Assembly: GCF_004363775.1 (NCBI RefSeq)
Contig: NZ_SNZE01000007.1
Location: forward strand, 48,251 to 112,250
Length of the DNA stretch: 64,000 nt
Source of the DNA: Hydromonas duriensis
Lineage (GTDB): Bacteria > Pseudomonadota > Gammaproteobacteria > Burkholderiales > Burkholderiaceae
Direction of reading: 5' to 3'
A model generated the notes under the pieces. That model ran no database searches, was not told the DNA's origin, and saw nothing but the letters and a program-made list of their open reading frames with translations. Shown here piece after piece: positions 34,007-42,884 of the stretch (positions within the stretch are counted from its first letter, which is position 1; each line of letters begins with the position of its first letter). Position numbers and translations under genes: made by a program.

Positions 34007-34866
34007 TGCGAAATTCTGTTTGTTATTTTCCCAAGCAGGCTGGGTTTACGTTGCTCGAGTTGTTGATAAGTTTGTCCATGGTATTGCTGGTTGTCGTTGG
34101 TGTACAGATGTTTACATCAGGTGTTGTTTTCGATCAAAAGAATATCAGCGAAGATCACGATCAATCGACGCAGACGCGTATTGCGTTGACTAATATTCAG
34201 CGAGACGTTGCGCAATCAGGCTTTTATCCATTATTAGTAGATGCTGGATTTGATGATGAGGCGAAATCGCTATTTTCAAAAACACAGAAAAATTATTTAG
34301 GTGTTCAACTGGTTTGTTTAAACAATGGCGTCTGTACAGGTTTGAATGTAGGCAGTATACAGCCCGTCGGCTCGGCGACTGATTGTAACGGCAATGGCAG
34401 TGGCGCAGATGGGCAGCTGACGGCGGAGCAATATGCTAAAGGTGGGAGCTTTTTACCTGGTACTGATGTGCCGGTGTTCTCAAAAGACGGCAAGTGGGCG
34501 ATTGTCTACAATCAATATAGTGTAGATAGCGTCCTTGACACCTTAACCTGTCGAGGCAGCGGGGCATCTGAACGCAATGGTTATCGTGCACGCTTAAGTC
34601 ATTTGGCGAACGACAATGCCAGCGTTCATTACACGGCGGTCACTAATGATAATTTAGGTCTGAGCAAGCGCATGACAGCTCCTGCAAATCGCTTGGTGAG
34701 CTTGTGCATCATCACGTTAGAAAATGCAACCGCTGCCCCAGCCGTACCTGTCGATACCGATTGTGCAGGCGGTGCTTTGTCTCCTGCGGGCGTAGGTAAG
34801 GCGTATGTTAAAACTCATATTGACATGCCTGTATATACAGAGTCGTTCATTGCGGGTGCACCATGA
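34006..34866 (+). CDS. Type IV pilus minor pilin, PilW-like
   Basis: A 286-residue prepilin, the largest of the five, as is usual for PilW. The signal is KQAG|FTLLELLISLSMVLLVVVGV. The globular part has several cysteines and low-complexity Gly/Ala/Asn segments around residue 125 (CNGNGSGADGQ). The ATG at 34006 overlaps the preceding TGA by one base, an arrangement that couples translation. Its stop overlaps the start of the next gene (ATGA). PilW assignment is by size and order. Confidence 0.87.
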   Translation: MRNSVCYFPKQAGFTLLELLISLSMVLLVVVGVQMFTSGVVFDQKNISEDHDQSTQTRIALTNIQRDVAQSGFYPLLVDAGFDDEAKSLFSKTQKNYLGVQLVCLNNGVCTGLNVGSIQPVGSATDCNGNGSGADGQLTAEQYAKGGSFLPGTDVPVFSKDGKWAIVYNQYSVDSVLDTLTCRGSGASERNGYRARLSHLANDNASVHYTAVTNDNLGLSKRMTAPANRLVSLCIITLENATAAPAVPVDTDCAGGALSPAGVGKAYVKTHIDMPVYTESFIAGAP

Positions 34867-35414
34867 GCGCGTTTAAAAAGCAAGGAAGCCAAAAAGGTTT
34901 TGTCATCGTTGTTGTGCTTGTTACTTTATTGATTCTGACTGGGGTTGTGGGCAGCTTATTGCAAAACCAAAGTTTATCTTTGAAAGAAACGTCCAATATA
35001 TTGGCCGCTGCGCATAATGAACAGCGCTCTCATGGGATTCATCGTGCGTGTTTGGCACAACTGCGCCGTGATTTACAAGGTATGAATTTAAAGCCAGCTA
35101 CACGTTCAATTTCTTGGGTGCAAGGAGGGATGAATCGGATGTCCACTCAGGTGAATGGTGTGGTGGCTCAATGTATGCTCGATGTCGTCACTCTTCCTGC
35201 CATTGGACAGCAAGAGTGGTTGCCTGTATTGCGTTTAACCACAAAATCTGGAGGCTACACAGAAATAAGTGAATTGCGCTATCCGTCTTGTATAAAAACA
35301 AATTGTGTTTATGCCAATGTCAATATTGAATTGTTAAATTCAAATCAGCAGTTACAAACAGTCAGCCCGACTTTTCTATTGGGCGGACAGGTTCAAGTGG
35401 CTTGGCATCGTTAG
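34863..35414 (+). CDS. Type IV pilus minor pilin-like, PilX-like
   Basis: A 183-residue protein with the PilX-type N-terminus KG|FVIVVVLVTLLILTGVVGS, which lacks the TLLE stretch of true pilins (Val-Ile-Val for Thr-Leu-Leu-Glu) as PilX proteins do. It overlaps the pilW-like gene by four bases and ends nine bases before the pilE-like gene. In most betaproteobacteria pilY1 lies between pilX and pilE, but it is absent here. Confidence 0.85.
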   Translation: MSAFKKQGSQKGFVIVVVLVTLLILTGVVGSLLQNQSLSLKETSNILAAAHNEQRSHGIHRACLAQLRRDLQGMNLKPATRSISWVQGGMNRMSTQVNGVVAQCMLDVVTLPAIGQQEWLPVLRLTTKSGGYTEISELRYPSCIKTNCVYANVNIELLNSNQQLQTVSPTFLLGGQVQVAWHR

Positions 35415-35423
35415 GAGTGTCTT

Positions 35424-35831
35424 ATGAAAAATAAAACTAATCATCAAGGCTTTACATTATTAGAGTTGTTATTGGTTATTGCAATCATCGCTATACTGGC
35501 GATGATTAGTGTGGGTCGTTACCAGAACCATGTGATGGTCTCGAATCGATGGGCCGCGCAAAGTATGCTACTTTTGGCTCAACAGCAAATGGAGCGAGAG
35601 TTCTTACGTTCCAGCACCTATGAGGATGCGACTGTAGAAAAATTATCCGTGTCTGCTCAGGCTGCACCCTCACATGTTTTAAGCATCAGAAACGGAAGTC
35701 TAGGGCAAAATACCTATATTTTGGATGCCACACCCAAAGCCATCGATGCCCTCTGTGGCGCGTTGAGCATTGACCAATCAGGCTTACGCCAAGCCGCTGT
35801 ATTCGCAAATTCAGAGCAGTGTTGGCAATAA
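35424..35831 (+). CDS. Type IV pilus minor pilin, PilE-like
   Basis: A 135-residue prepilin with HQG|FTLLELLLVIAIIAILAMI, a textbook class III signal with Glu at +5. The globular domain is short (about 95 residues), with two cysteines (LCGAL and EQCWQ at the end) that would form the D-region disulphide loop. It is the last gene of the operon, and a terminator lies 60 bases downstream. Position and size fit PilE-type minor pilin rather than the major pilin, which is usually longer and unlinked. Confidence 0.88.
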   Translation: MKNKTNHQGFTLLELLLVIAIIAILAMISVGRYQNHVMVSNRWAAQSMLLLAQQQMEREFLRSSTYEDATVEKLSVSAQAAPSHVLSIRNGSLGQNTYILDATPKAIDALCGALSIDQSGLRQAAVFANSEQCWQ

Positions 35832-35891
35832 TCGGATTAGATAAAACTCAACACTCTCAATTGAAATCACGTTTAATAGTTTGTTTTACTA

Positions 35892-35928
35892 AAAACCTGC
35901 AATAGCACCGTTTGCAGGTTTTGTTTTT
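35892..35928 (+). terminator. Rho-independent terminator of the pilin operon
   Basis: An AAAACCTGCA / TGCAGGTTTT 10-bp stem (35892-35901 and 35913-35922) with T-rich sequence to 35928. Confidence 0.88.
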
Positions 35929-35953
35929 GCGCCAAAAAGCCAAAAAAATCAGC

Positions 35954-35959
35954 TATAAT
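35954..35959 (+). promoter_or_regulatory. Putative -10 element upstream of aroC (TATAAT)
   Basis: A perfect TATAAT about 107 bases before the aroC start. No -35 box at 16-18 bases is convincing, so only the -10 is proposed. Confidence 0.4.
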
Positions 35960-36065
35960 CAGTCAGAATTTATCATTTTTTGATGTGCCTCACTGTGTGT
36001 AAGACATCAAAAAAACGTATAAACAATCAAATTATGATTCTTATACATAAACAGAAGGGTTTTTT

Positions 36066-37169
36066 ATGGCAGGTAGCACTTTTGGACAGCTTTTTAGTGT
36101 CACCAATTTTGGTGAGTCACACGGGCCTGCGATAGGCTGTGTGATTGATGGCTGTCCGCCAGGCTTGGCCTTGTCTGTTGAAGACATTCAGCCTGATCTT
36201 GACCGTCGCCGTCCAGGCACGTCACGCCATGTGACCCAGCGGCAAGAGGCCGATCAGGTTGAAATTTTATCAGGTGTATTTGAAGGCAAAACCACAGGTA
36301 CGCCAATTGCTTTACTTATTCGTAACCAAGATCAACGCAGTGCCGATTATGGTAATATTGCCGTTCAATTTCGCCCAGGTCACGCTGATTATACCTATTG
36401 GCATAAATATGGTGTTCGCGATTATCGTGGGGGGGGGCGCTCTTCGGCGCGCTTGACCGCCCCGATGGTGGCTGCGGGAGCCGTAGCAAAAAAATGGTTG
36501 AATGAGAAGTTCGGTGTCGAATTCTTTGGTTGCATGACGGCATTAGGCAACATTGATATTCCTTTTCAAGATTGGGATTACGTCCATCAAAATCCTTTTT
36601 TTGCAGCCAACAAGGACATTGTTCCCGCGCTAGAGGAATATATGGATGGACTGCGTCGAGAGGGCGATTCAGTCGGCGCACGTCTTATGGTCGGTGCAAC
36701 CAATGTCCCTGTAGGTTTAGGTGCGCCTTTATTTGACAAACTGGATGCTGATATTGCTTACGCCATGATGGGCGTCAATGCCGTTAAAGGTGTTGAAATG
36801 GGTGATGGCTTTGATGTCGTGCAACAGCGCGGCTCACAGCACGGAGACGAAATGCCACCATCAGGCTTTAAATCCAATCACGCGGGTGGTGTCCTTGGCG
36901 GTATATCTACAGGTCAACCTGTGGTTGTCCATGTGGCGATTAAGCCAACATCGTCCATTCGTATTCCACGCGAATCAATGGATGTTCATGGCAACGCTGC
37001 AACAGTTGAGACTTTTGGGCGTCATGACCCATGCGTAGGAATTAGAGCCACCCCGATTTTAGAGGCCATGTTGGCTTTAGTTTTGATGGACCATGTTTTG
37101 TTGAATCGCGCTCAAAATGCCGATGTGCGGGTGACAACCCCAGTTTTGCATTTGGACAGTGGAACTTAA
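36066..37169 (+). CDS. aroC: Chorismate synthase
   Basis: A 367-residue FMN-dependent enzyme converting EPSP to chorismate, the last shared step of aromatic synthesis. Seen: [20 protein letters not shown] at the start, [59 protein letters not shown], and the C-terminal [21 protein letters not shown]. The length is typical. It is followed with 2 bases or less of spacing by a LoiP-like lipoprotein gene, so the two may be one transcript. The region upstream is A/T-rich with the TATAAT element at 35954. Confidence 0.97.
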   Translation: MAGSTFGQLFSVTNFGESHGPAIGCVIDGCPPGLALSVEDIQPDLDRRRPGTSRHVTQRQEADQVEILSGVFEGKTTGTPIALLIRNQDQRSADYGNIAVQFRPGHADYTYWHKYGVRDYRGGGRSSARLTAPMVAAGAVAKKWLNEKFGVEFFGCMTALGNIDIPFQDWDYVHQNPFFAANKDIVPALEEYMDGLRREGDSVGARLMVGATNVPVGLGAPLFDKLDADIAYAMMGVNAVKGVEMGDGFDVVQQRGSQHGDEMPPSGFKSNHAGGVLGGISTGQPVVVHVAIKPTSSIRIPRESMDVHGNAATVETFGRHDPCVGIRATPILEAMLALVLMDHVLLNRAQNADVRVTTPVLHLDSGT

Positions 37170-37170
37170 A

Positions 37171-38001
37171 ATGAATTTTATGAAAACAAAAATAGCATCA
37201 ATTGTTGCTGCATCTTTATTGTTAGCCTCATGTGGCACACAGCAGGTAACCACCACCGATAACGTGGTTGGTGTTAATCGCAAGCAGTCCTTCTCTATTT
37301 CATCGCAGGCCATGAATGCTCAAGCCGCTAAAGGCTATGCTGAAATGGTTGCCGATGCGCGTAGCAAAGGTCTACTAAATACGGACAAAGCATTAACGGC
37401 ACGAGTTCGTGGCATTGCCAACCGCCTCATTGCCAAAGCACCTGTGTTGCGGCCAGATGCTAAGACATGGGCGTGGGAGGAAAATGTTTTTACCGATAAA
37501 GAAATCAATGCGTTTTGTTTTCCAGGCGGCAAGATTGGTGTGTACAGCGGTCTAGTGACGCGCTTAAATTTAACAGATGATGAAATTGCTCAGGTCATGG
37601 GGCACGAAATTGCTCATGCTTTACGCGAGCATAGCCGCGAACAGGCCACGCGCAAGCAAGGTGTTGACTTCGTTGCTGGCATTTTAGGAGCGGTTGGACA
37701 GGCCTATGGTGTTTCAAGTGCAGGTCAATTGGCTTCAATTGGCGCAGATGTCGGTTTTAATTTGCCTTTTAGTCGAACCCATGAAACAGAGGCTGATCAG
37801 TTAGGACTAGAATTGGCCGCGCGTGCGGGTTATAACCCGGATGCTGCGGCTAAACTTTGGGAAAAGATGCAAAAAGTTGAAGGTGGCGGGGTTCCACAGA
37901 TTTTGAGTACCCATCCCGCTCCCGAAAATCGTCAAGCTAACTTGCGCGAACTGGCTGATAAAGTTCGACCGCTTTATTTAGCTTCAAAAAAAGCACAGTA
38001 A
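37171..38001 (+). CDS. M48 family metallopeptidase lipoprotein (LoiP-like)
   Basis: A 276-residue periplasmic zinc peptidase. Lipobox SLLLASC places the lipid on Cys21. The active site is HEIAHALREH near residue 148, with the third zinc ligand in ETEADQLGLELAARAGYNPD. AFCFPGGKIGVYSGLV precedes it. This matches the LoiP/YggG type of outer-membrane-linked quality-control proteases, which lack the membrane helices of HtpX and the TPRs of BepA. The start at 37171 is one of three nearby codons (37159 GTG, 37171, 37180). aroC ends one base upstream. It is a different M48 subtype from the gene at 14735. Confidence 0.9.
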   Translation: MNFMKTKIASIVAASLLLASCGTQQVTTTDNVVGVNRKQSFSISSQAMNAQAAKGYAEMVADARSKGLLNTDKALTARVRGIANRLIAKAPVLRPDAKTWAWEENVFTDKEINAFCFPGGKIGVYSGLVTRLNLTDDEIAQVMGHEIAHALREHSREQATRKQGVDFVAGILGAVGQAYGVSSAGQLASIGADVGFNLPFSRTHETEADQLGLELAARAGYNPDAAAKLWEKMQKVEGGGVPQILSTHPAPENRQANLRELADKVRPLYLASKKAQ

Positions 38002-38027
38002 ATTTTTAGTTTTTGATTTGGAATAAA

Positions 38028-39443
38028 ATGAAAACATTGTATGACAAATTGTGGGACATGCACGTCATTCGTACTGAAGATGATGGCACAGCACTGATTT
38101 ATATTGACCGTCAACTTTTACACGAAGTCACGAGCCCACAAGCGTTTGAGGGCTTGCGTTTAGCCTCTCGCCCCGTGTGGCGACTGAATGCCAATTTGGC
38201 CGTGTGTGACCATAATGTGCCGACCACGGAGCGATCGCAAGGTAATGCAGGCATCGTTGACCCGATTTCACGCATTCAAGTAGAAACTTTAGATAAAAAC
38301 TGCGATGAATACGGCATTACAGAATTTAAAATCAATGACATCCGTCAGGGGATTGTGCACGTCATTGGACCCGAGCAAGGCGCGACCTTACCAGGAATGA
38401 CCATTGTTTGTGGAGATTCTCATACATCAACGCATGGCGCTATGGGTGCATTGGCTTTTGGTATTGGCACTTCTGAGGTTGAACATGTGTTGGCCACCCA
38501 GTCGATGATGATGAAAAAAGCTAAAAACATGCTGGTTCAAGTCGATGGTGTGCTACCCGCAGGTTGTACCGCCAAAGACATTGTACTTGCCGTTATTGGT
38601 GAAATTGGTACGGCGGGTGGCACTGGCTATACGATTGAGTTCGCAGGTTCAGCCATTCGAGCTTTGAGTATGGAAGGGCGAATGACGATTTGTAACATGG
38701 CAATTGAAGCGGGTGCGCGAGCAGGCTTGGTGGCTGTTGATGAGCTAACAATCAACTACATGAAAAATCGTCCGTTTGGACCTAAGGGTGCAGAATTTGA
38801 ATTGGCTGCACAAGTTTGGCGGACTTTGCATTCAGACGAGGGGGCAACCTTTGACGCGGTGGTGAAGCTACAGGCTGAACATATTAAACCGCAAGTCACA
38901 TGGGGTACATCGCCTGAAATGGTCGTGGCGGTGGATGCTCAAGTTCCTGACCCAGAGCTTGAAAAAGACCCCGTTAAGCGTGATGCAATGGAGCGCGCTT
39001 TGGCTTATATGGGATTAGAGCCACGAGTGCCAATGACATCAATTAATGTAGACAAAGTTTTTATTGGCTCATGCACAAACAGCCGTATCGAAGACATGCG
39101 CGCGGCGGCATGGGTTGTTAAGCGCTTAGGCAAAAAAGTTGCTGGTAATATTAAACAGGCTTTGGTTGTCCCTGGTTCGGGTTTGGTTAAAGCTCAGGCT
39201 GAAGCAGAAGGCTTAGATATTATTTTTAAAAATGCGGGATTTGAATGGCGTGAACCCGGTTGCTCTATGTGTTTGGCCATGAATGCCGATCGCTTAGATG
39301 CGGGTGAGCGTTGCGCCTCAACTTCAAATCGCAATTTTGAAGGTCGTCAGGGGGCAGGTGGACGCACTCACTTGGTTAGCCCTGCAATGGCAGCTGCCGC
39401 GGCGATAGAAGGGCATTTTGTTGATGTTCGCTTGTTGGCATAA
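38028..39443 (+). CDS. leuC: 3-isopropylmalate dehydratase large subunit
   Basis: A 471-residue aconitase-type subunit that with LeuD isomerises 2- to 3-isopropylmalate in leucine synthesis. [4Fe-4S] ligands are Cys349 in GSCTNSR, and Cys412 and Cys415 in [29 protein letters not shown] and [17 protein letters not shown] are further signatures. The ATG at 38028 follows TTGGAATAAA and gives the standard N-terminus [12 protein letters not shown]; a codon at 38013 is unlikely. It leads the leuC–entericidin–leuD–leuB–asd series. Confidence 0.97.
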   Translation: MKTLYDKLWDMHVIRTEDDGTALIYIDRQLLHEVTSPQAFEGLRLASRPVWRLNANLAVCDHNVPTTERSQGNAGIVDPISRIQVETLDKNCDEYGITEFKINDIRQGIVHVIGPEQGATLPGMTIVCGDSHTSTHGAMGALAFGIGTSEVEHVLATQSMMMKKAKNMLVQVDGVLPAGCTAKDIVLAVIGEIGTAGGTGYTIEFAGSAIRALSMEGRMTICNMAIEAGARAGLVAVDELTINYMKNRPFGPKGAEFELAAQVWRTLHSDEGATFDAVVKLQAEHIKPQVTWGTSPEMVVAVDAQVPDPELEKDPVKRDAMERALAYMGLEPRVPMTSINVDKVFIGSCTNSRIEDMRAAAWVVKRLGKKVAGNIKQALVVPGSGLVKAQAEAEGLDIIFKNAGFEWREPGCSMCLAMNADRLDAGERCASTSNRNFEGRQGAGGRTHLVSPAMAAAAAIEGHFVDVRLLA

Positions 39444-39531
39444 GCTATGTCTGCCTGACTTTTGTGAAAAAACAGTTTTTTTGACTAAACAGTGATTGGT
39501 CAATATTTGTAATTTTTTAGGAGTAGAAAAA

Positions 39532-39732
39532 ATGCGTAAAATTATCGCTTTATCAATCTTTGCTACGGTTGTATTGGCAGGTTGCAATACATTCAAAGGC
39601 CTTGCCAATGGCATAGGTAAAGATGTGTCGGCTGTCGGCGGTGCTGTGAAAAAAGGCGGTGATTATGTGCAAGAAAAAGTACCTGCGCCAGGTACGACTG
39701 CGCCTTCTAGCAATACGAATACTGGTTACTGA
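39532..39732 (+). CDS. Entericidin-type small lipoprotein
   Basis: A 66-residue lipoprotein between leuC and leuD. Signal RKIIALSIFATVVLAGC with acylated Cys18, then a short NTFKGLANGIGKDVSAVGGA and a polar tail ending in Asn/Thr/Gly. The Gly/Ala-rich GKDV segment is the entericidin (EcnA/EcnB) signature. Entericidins are outer-membrane lipoproteins linked to bacteriolysis and envelope stress in E. coli. In betaproteobacteria such a gene commonly lies between leuC and leuD, with no metabolic reason known. AGGAGT precedes the ATG. It is followed by two hairpins before leuD. Confidence 0.87.
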   Translation: MRKIIALSIFATVVLAGCNTFKGLANGIGKDVSAVGGAVKKGGDYVQEKVPAPGTTAPSSNTNTGY

Positions 39733-39743
39733 TATCTTTGCGC

Positions 39744-39770
39744 ATCAACCGTTTTATCAAGGTTGATTTT
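39744..39770 (+). terminator. Hairpin 1 between entericidin gene and leuD
   Basis: ATCAACC at 39744-39750 pairs with GGTTGAT at 39761-39767 around a 10-base loop and is followed by TTTT. It is a weak intrinsic terminator or attenuator that would reduce read-through into leuD. Confidence 0.6.
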
Positions 39771-39771
39771 A

Positions 39772-39808
39772 AAACGCATTGCTGTCTTTACCGCAATGCG
39801 TTTCCCGT
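39772..39808 (+). terminator. Hairpin 2 between entericidin gene and leuD
   Basis: A perfect 11-bp stem (AAACGCATTGC at 39772-39782 and its complement at 39793-39803), followed by CCCG and TTTTT. It lies just before the leuD ribosome-site region (ATG 39829). With hairpin 1 it makes a tandem pair inside the leu series. Confidence 0.65.
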
Positions 39809-39828
39809 TTTTGATCATTGAAAAATTT

Positions 39829-40470
39829 ATGGATAAATTTATCGTACATAAGGGCTTGGTGGCGCCATTGGATCGCGAAAATGTTGATACTGATGCGATA
39901 ATTCCCAAGCAGTTTTTAAAGTCTATTGCTCGCACTGGTTTTGGTGACAATTTGTTTGATGAATGGCGTTATTTAGATGTGGGCCAGCCAGGTCAAGACA
40001 ATAGCCAGCGCCCAATAAACCCTGATTTTGTTTTAAATCAACCCCGTTACAAAGGTGCAAGTGTTTTAATCGCGCGTGATAATTTTGGCTGCGGTTCGTC
40101 GCGTGAACATGCACCGTGGGCTTTGCAGCAATACGGTTTTAGAGCTGTTATTGCCCCTTCGTTTGCAGACATTTTTTTTAATAACTGTTATAAAAATGGT
40201 GTGTTGCCCATCGTTTTGAGTGCGACGCAAGTGGATAAGCTGTTTCATATGACGGCTGCGTTTAATGGCTTTGAGGTCACGATTGATTTGCCCGAGCAGG
40301 TAGTTCGAGCGGGGGACGAGACGTTTCAATTTGACATCAGTACATTTCGTAAATATTGCTTAGTGAATGGTTTTGATGACATTGGTTTGACGTTGCGTCA
40401 TGCTGAAGAAATTAAAGCTTTTGAGACAAAACACTTGACCTTATACCCTTGGTTAAATAAAACAGCTTGA
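39829..40470 (+). CDS. leuD: 3-isopropylmalate dehydratase small subunit
   Basis: A 213-residue swivelling subunit of isopropylmalate isomerase. Seen: [41 protein letters not shown] and [19 protein letters not shown]. The ATG at 39829 gives the standard start MDKFIVHKG and a family-typical length; an upstream in-frame codon at 39763 falls in the hairpins and is rejected. Its ribosome site is poor, which together with the hairpins suggests separate control of leuD relative to leuC. leuB follows after 77 bases. Confidence 0.96.
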   Translation: MDKFIVHKGLVAPLDRENVDTDAIIPKQFLKSIARTGFGDNLFDEWRYLDVGQPGQDNSQRPINPDFVLNQPRYKGASVLIARDNFGCGSSREHAPWALQQYGFRAVIAPSFADIFFNNCYKNGVLPIVLSATQVDKLFHMTAAFNGFEVTIDLPEQVVRAGDETFQFDISTFRKYCLVNGFDDIGLTLRHAEEIKAFETKHLTLYPWLNKTA

Positions 40471-40547
40471 TCATATACAAGGTGAGCACAGCTCATCATT
40501 ATTGAAAAGAATGGGCGCGGCTCATTTTACGGTTTGGAATTTTAGAC

Positions 40548-41627
40548 ATGACACAAAATATTTTACTTCTCCCAGGTGACGGTATTGGCCCTGAAATTAT
40601 GGCGCAAGCGGTTCGTGTGCTCAATAAACTCAAAACAGATGGTTTAGATATTCAATGGGACACTGCTTTGATTGGGGGCTGCGCAGTAGACGAAACGGGT
40701 AACCCTTTCCCTGAAGAAACGCTAAAAAAATGTCGTGCAGCGGATGCGGTGCTACTTGCGGCAGTGGGCGGGCCTCAATATGATTCATTGCCACGAGAAC
40801 AAAGACCCGAGCGTGGTTTATTGGCCATTCGTAAAGAAATGCAAGTGTTTTCTAATTTGCGCCCAGCCGTGGTTTATCCAGAGTTGGTCGAGGCCTCAAC
40901 GCTGAAGCCTGAGGTGATTGCGGGGTTGGACATCATTATTGTGCGTGAGTTGGTCGGTGATATTTATTTTGGCGAGCCGCGTGGTATCGAGCAACGAGTG
41001 ACTGAAAACGGCGAAGAACGCGTTGGTTTCAACACCATGATTTACAATGAAACTGAAATTCGTCGTATTGCACACAGTGCTTTTAAAACAGCGCAAAAGC
41101 GCAATAAAAAGCTGTGTTCAGTTGATAAAATGAATGTACTCGAAGCAACGCAGTTATGGCGTGACGTCATGATTGAAGTGTCAGCAGAATATCCTGATGT
41201 CGAGTTGACTCACATGTTGGTTGATAATGCAGCGATGCAGCTGGTGCGCAATCCTAAGCAGTTCGATGTCATGGTCACGGGCAATATGTTTGGTGATATT
41301 TTGTCTGATGCCGCTTCTATGTTGACAGGCTCTATTGGTATGCTACCTTCGGCGTCATTGGATGCCAATGGTAAAGGGTTGTATGAACCGATTCATGGTT
41401 CGGCGCCTGATATTGCAGGCAAAAACTTAGCAAATCCGCTGGCGATGATTTTATCTGTTGCCATGATGCTGCGCCACAGTTTGAATCAAACTGAAGCAGC
41501 CGACCGCGTTGATAATGCGGTTAAAGCGGTTTTGGCTAAAGGCTATCGCACGGGCGATATCATGACTGAAGGCGGTATAAAAGTCGGTACAGTAGAAATG
41601 GGCGGTGCTGTATTGGCTGAGATGTGA
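40548..41627 (+). CDS. leuB: 3-isopropylmalate dehydrogenase
   Basis: A 359-residue NAD-dependent decarboxylating dehydrogenase, third step of leucine synthesis. Motifs: [27 protein letters not shown]-type [19 protein letters not shown], the NAD-pocket [33 protein letters not shown], and a Met/Glu-rich metal site [15 protein letters not shown]. Its length fits. Leucine genes leuC, leuD and leuB are all here, whereas leuA is not in the window. asd follows after 60 bases. Confidence 0.97.
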   Translation: MTQNILLLPGDGIGPEIMAQAVRVLNKLKTDGLDIQWDTALIGGCAVDETGNPFPEETLKKCRAADAVLLAAVGGPQYDSLPREQRPERGLLAIRKEMQVFSNLRPAVVYPELVEASTLKPEVIAGLDIIIVRELVGDIYFGEPRGIEQRVTENGEERVGFNTMIYNETEIRRIAHSAFKTAQKRNKKLCSVDKMNVLEATQLWRDVMIEVSAEYPDVELTHMLVDNAAMQLVRNPKQFDVMVTGNMFGDILSDAASMLTGSIGMLPSASLDANGKGLYEPIHGSAPDIAGKNLANPLAMILSVAMMLRHSLNQTEAADRVDNAVKAVLAKGYRTGDIMTEGGIKVGTVEMGGAVLAEM

Positions 41628-41687
41628 TGGACATCACTAGCGAGTTGGTCAATAGGATTTAATTTTTAAGTATTTTTGGAGTGAGTT

Positions 41688-42809
41688 ATGCAACGAGTGG
41701 GTTTGGTCGGTTGGCGCGGTATGGTTGGTTCTGTTTTAATGGATCGTATGCTGCAAGAAAAAGATTTTGAACATTTTGAGCCTGTTTTTTTCAGCACATC
41801 AAATGCGGGTGGTGCTGCGCCCAGTTTTACTAAAAGTGATGGCGTTTTACATGATGGCAGCAGTATAGATGCCTTAAAGACTTGCGATATCATTGTGACC
41901 TGTCAAGGTGGTGATTACACCAACGCGATATTTCCAAAATTGCGAGCTGCGGGTTGGAATGGTTATTGGATTGACGCAGCCTCATCGTTGCGCATGGACG
42001 ATAATGCCATTATTGTGCTTGACCCTGTCAATATGAATGTGATTCAAGATGGTTTGGCAAAAGGCGTTAAAAACTACATTGGAGGCAATTGCACAGTCAG
42101 CTTGATGATGATGGCATTGGATGGTTTGTTTAAAGCCGATTTAATTGATTGGATGACTTCCATGACGTATCAGGCTGCTTCTGGCGGCGGTGCTGCGAAT
42201 ATGCGTGAGTTAATTTCACAAATGGGTTTATTAAATGCAGAAGTGAGCGATTTATTGGCTGACCCGCGTTCAAGCATTCTTGAAATAGATCGTAAAATCG
42301 CAGCTAAAATGCGTGAACCAGACTATCCCGCAGAGCATTTTGGTGTGCCATTGGCAGGTGGTTTGATTCCTTGGATTGACAAGGACTTAGGCAACGGTCA
42401 ATCTAAGGAAGAATGGAAGGGCGCGGCTGAAACCAATAAAATTTTAGGCAAAACAGCGGGGCAATCAGGTTTTATTAATGTTGAGGGGTTATGTGTGCGT
42501 ATCGGTGCGATGCGTTGTCACAGCCAAGCATTGACGATTAAGCTGAAAAAAGATGTGCCTTTGGATGAAATCAACGACATGTTGGCTCGAGCCAATGACT
42601 GGGTTAAGCTCGTTCCGAACGAGCGAACTGCATCAATGAATGATTTAACGCCTACTGCGGTGACGGGTACTTTGACCGTTCCAGTTGGACGCTTACGCAA
42701 AATGGCCATGGGTGGTGAGTATTTATCAGCATTCACAGTTGGTGATCAGTTGCTGTGGGGTGCGGCAGAGCCTTTGCGTCGTATGCTGCGCATTGTTTTG
42801 GCGTCGTAA
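41688..42809 (+). CDS. asd: Aspartate-semialdehyde dehydrogenase
   Basis: A 373-residue NADPH-dependent enzyme making aspartate semialdehyde for lysine, threonine, methionine and diaminopimelate. Seen: [18 protein letters not shown] (Rossmann fold), [32 protein letters not shown] with catalytic Cys near residue 136, [18 protein letters not shown], and [19 protein letters not shown]. The length is the longer Gram-negative type. It follows leuB in an order typical of Burkholderiales. An imperfect CGCCG/CGGCG hairpin lies at about 42839-42866 before fimV. Confidence 0.97.
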   Translation: MQRVGLVGWRGMVGSVLMDRMLQEKDFEHFEPVFFSTSNAGGAAPSFTKSDGVLHDGSSIDALKTCDIIVTCQGGDYTNAIFPKLRAAGWNGYWIDAASSLRMDDNAIIVLDPVNMNVIQDGLAKGVKNYIGGNCTVSLMMMALDGLFKADLIDWMTSMTYQAASGGGAANMRELISQMGLLNAEVSDLLADPRSSILEIDRKIAAKMREPDYPAEHFGVPLAGGLIPWIDKDLGNGQSKEEWKGAAETNKILGKTAGQSGFINVEGLCVRIGAMRCHSQALTIKLKKDVPLDEINDMLARANDWVKLVPNERTASMNDLTPTAVTGTLTVPVGRLRKMAMGGEYLSAFTVGDQLLWGAAEPLRRMLRIVLAS

Positions 42810-42884
42810 GCGATTAAACAATGGTGTTTAACTGTCTCGCCGTCATTTTTAATAAAGTGGCGGCGTGCTCTTTTGGGATTTGAC

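Noticed and set aside
39763..39828. Upstream start for leuD adding 22 residues
   Set aside because: Falls in the tandem hairpins and would add sequence foreign to the family.
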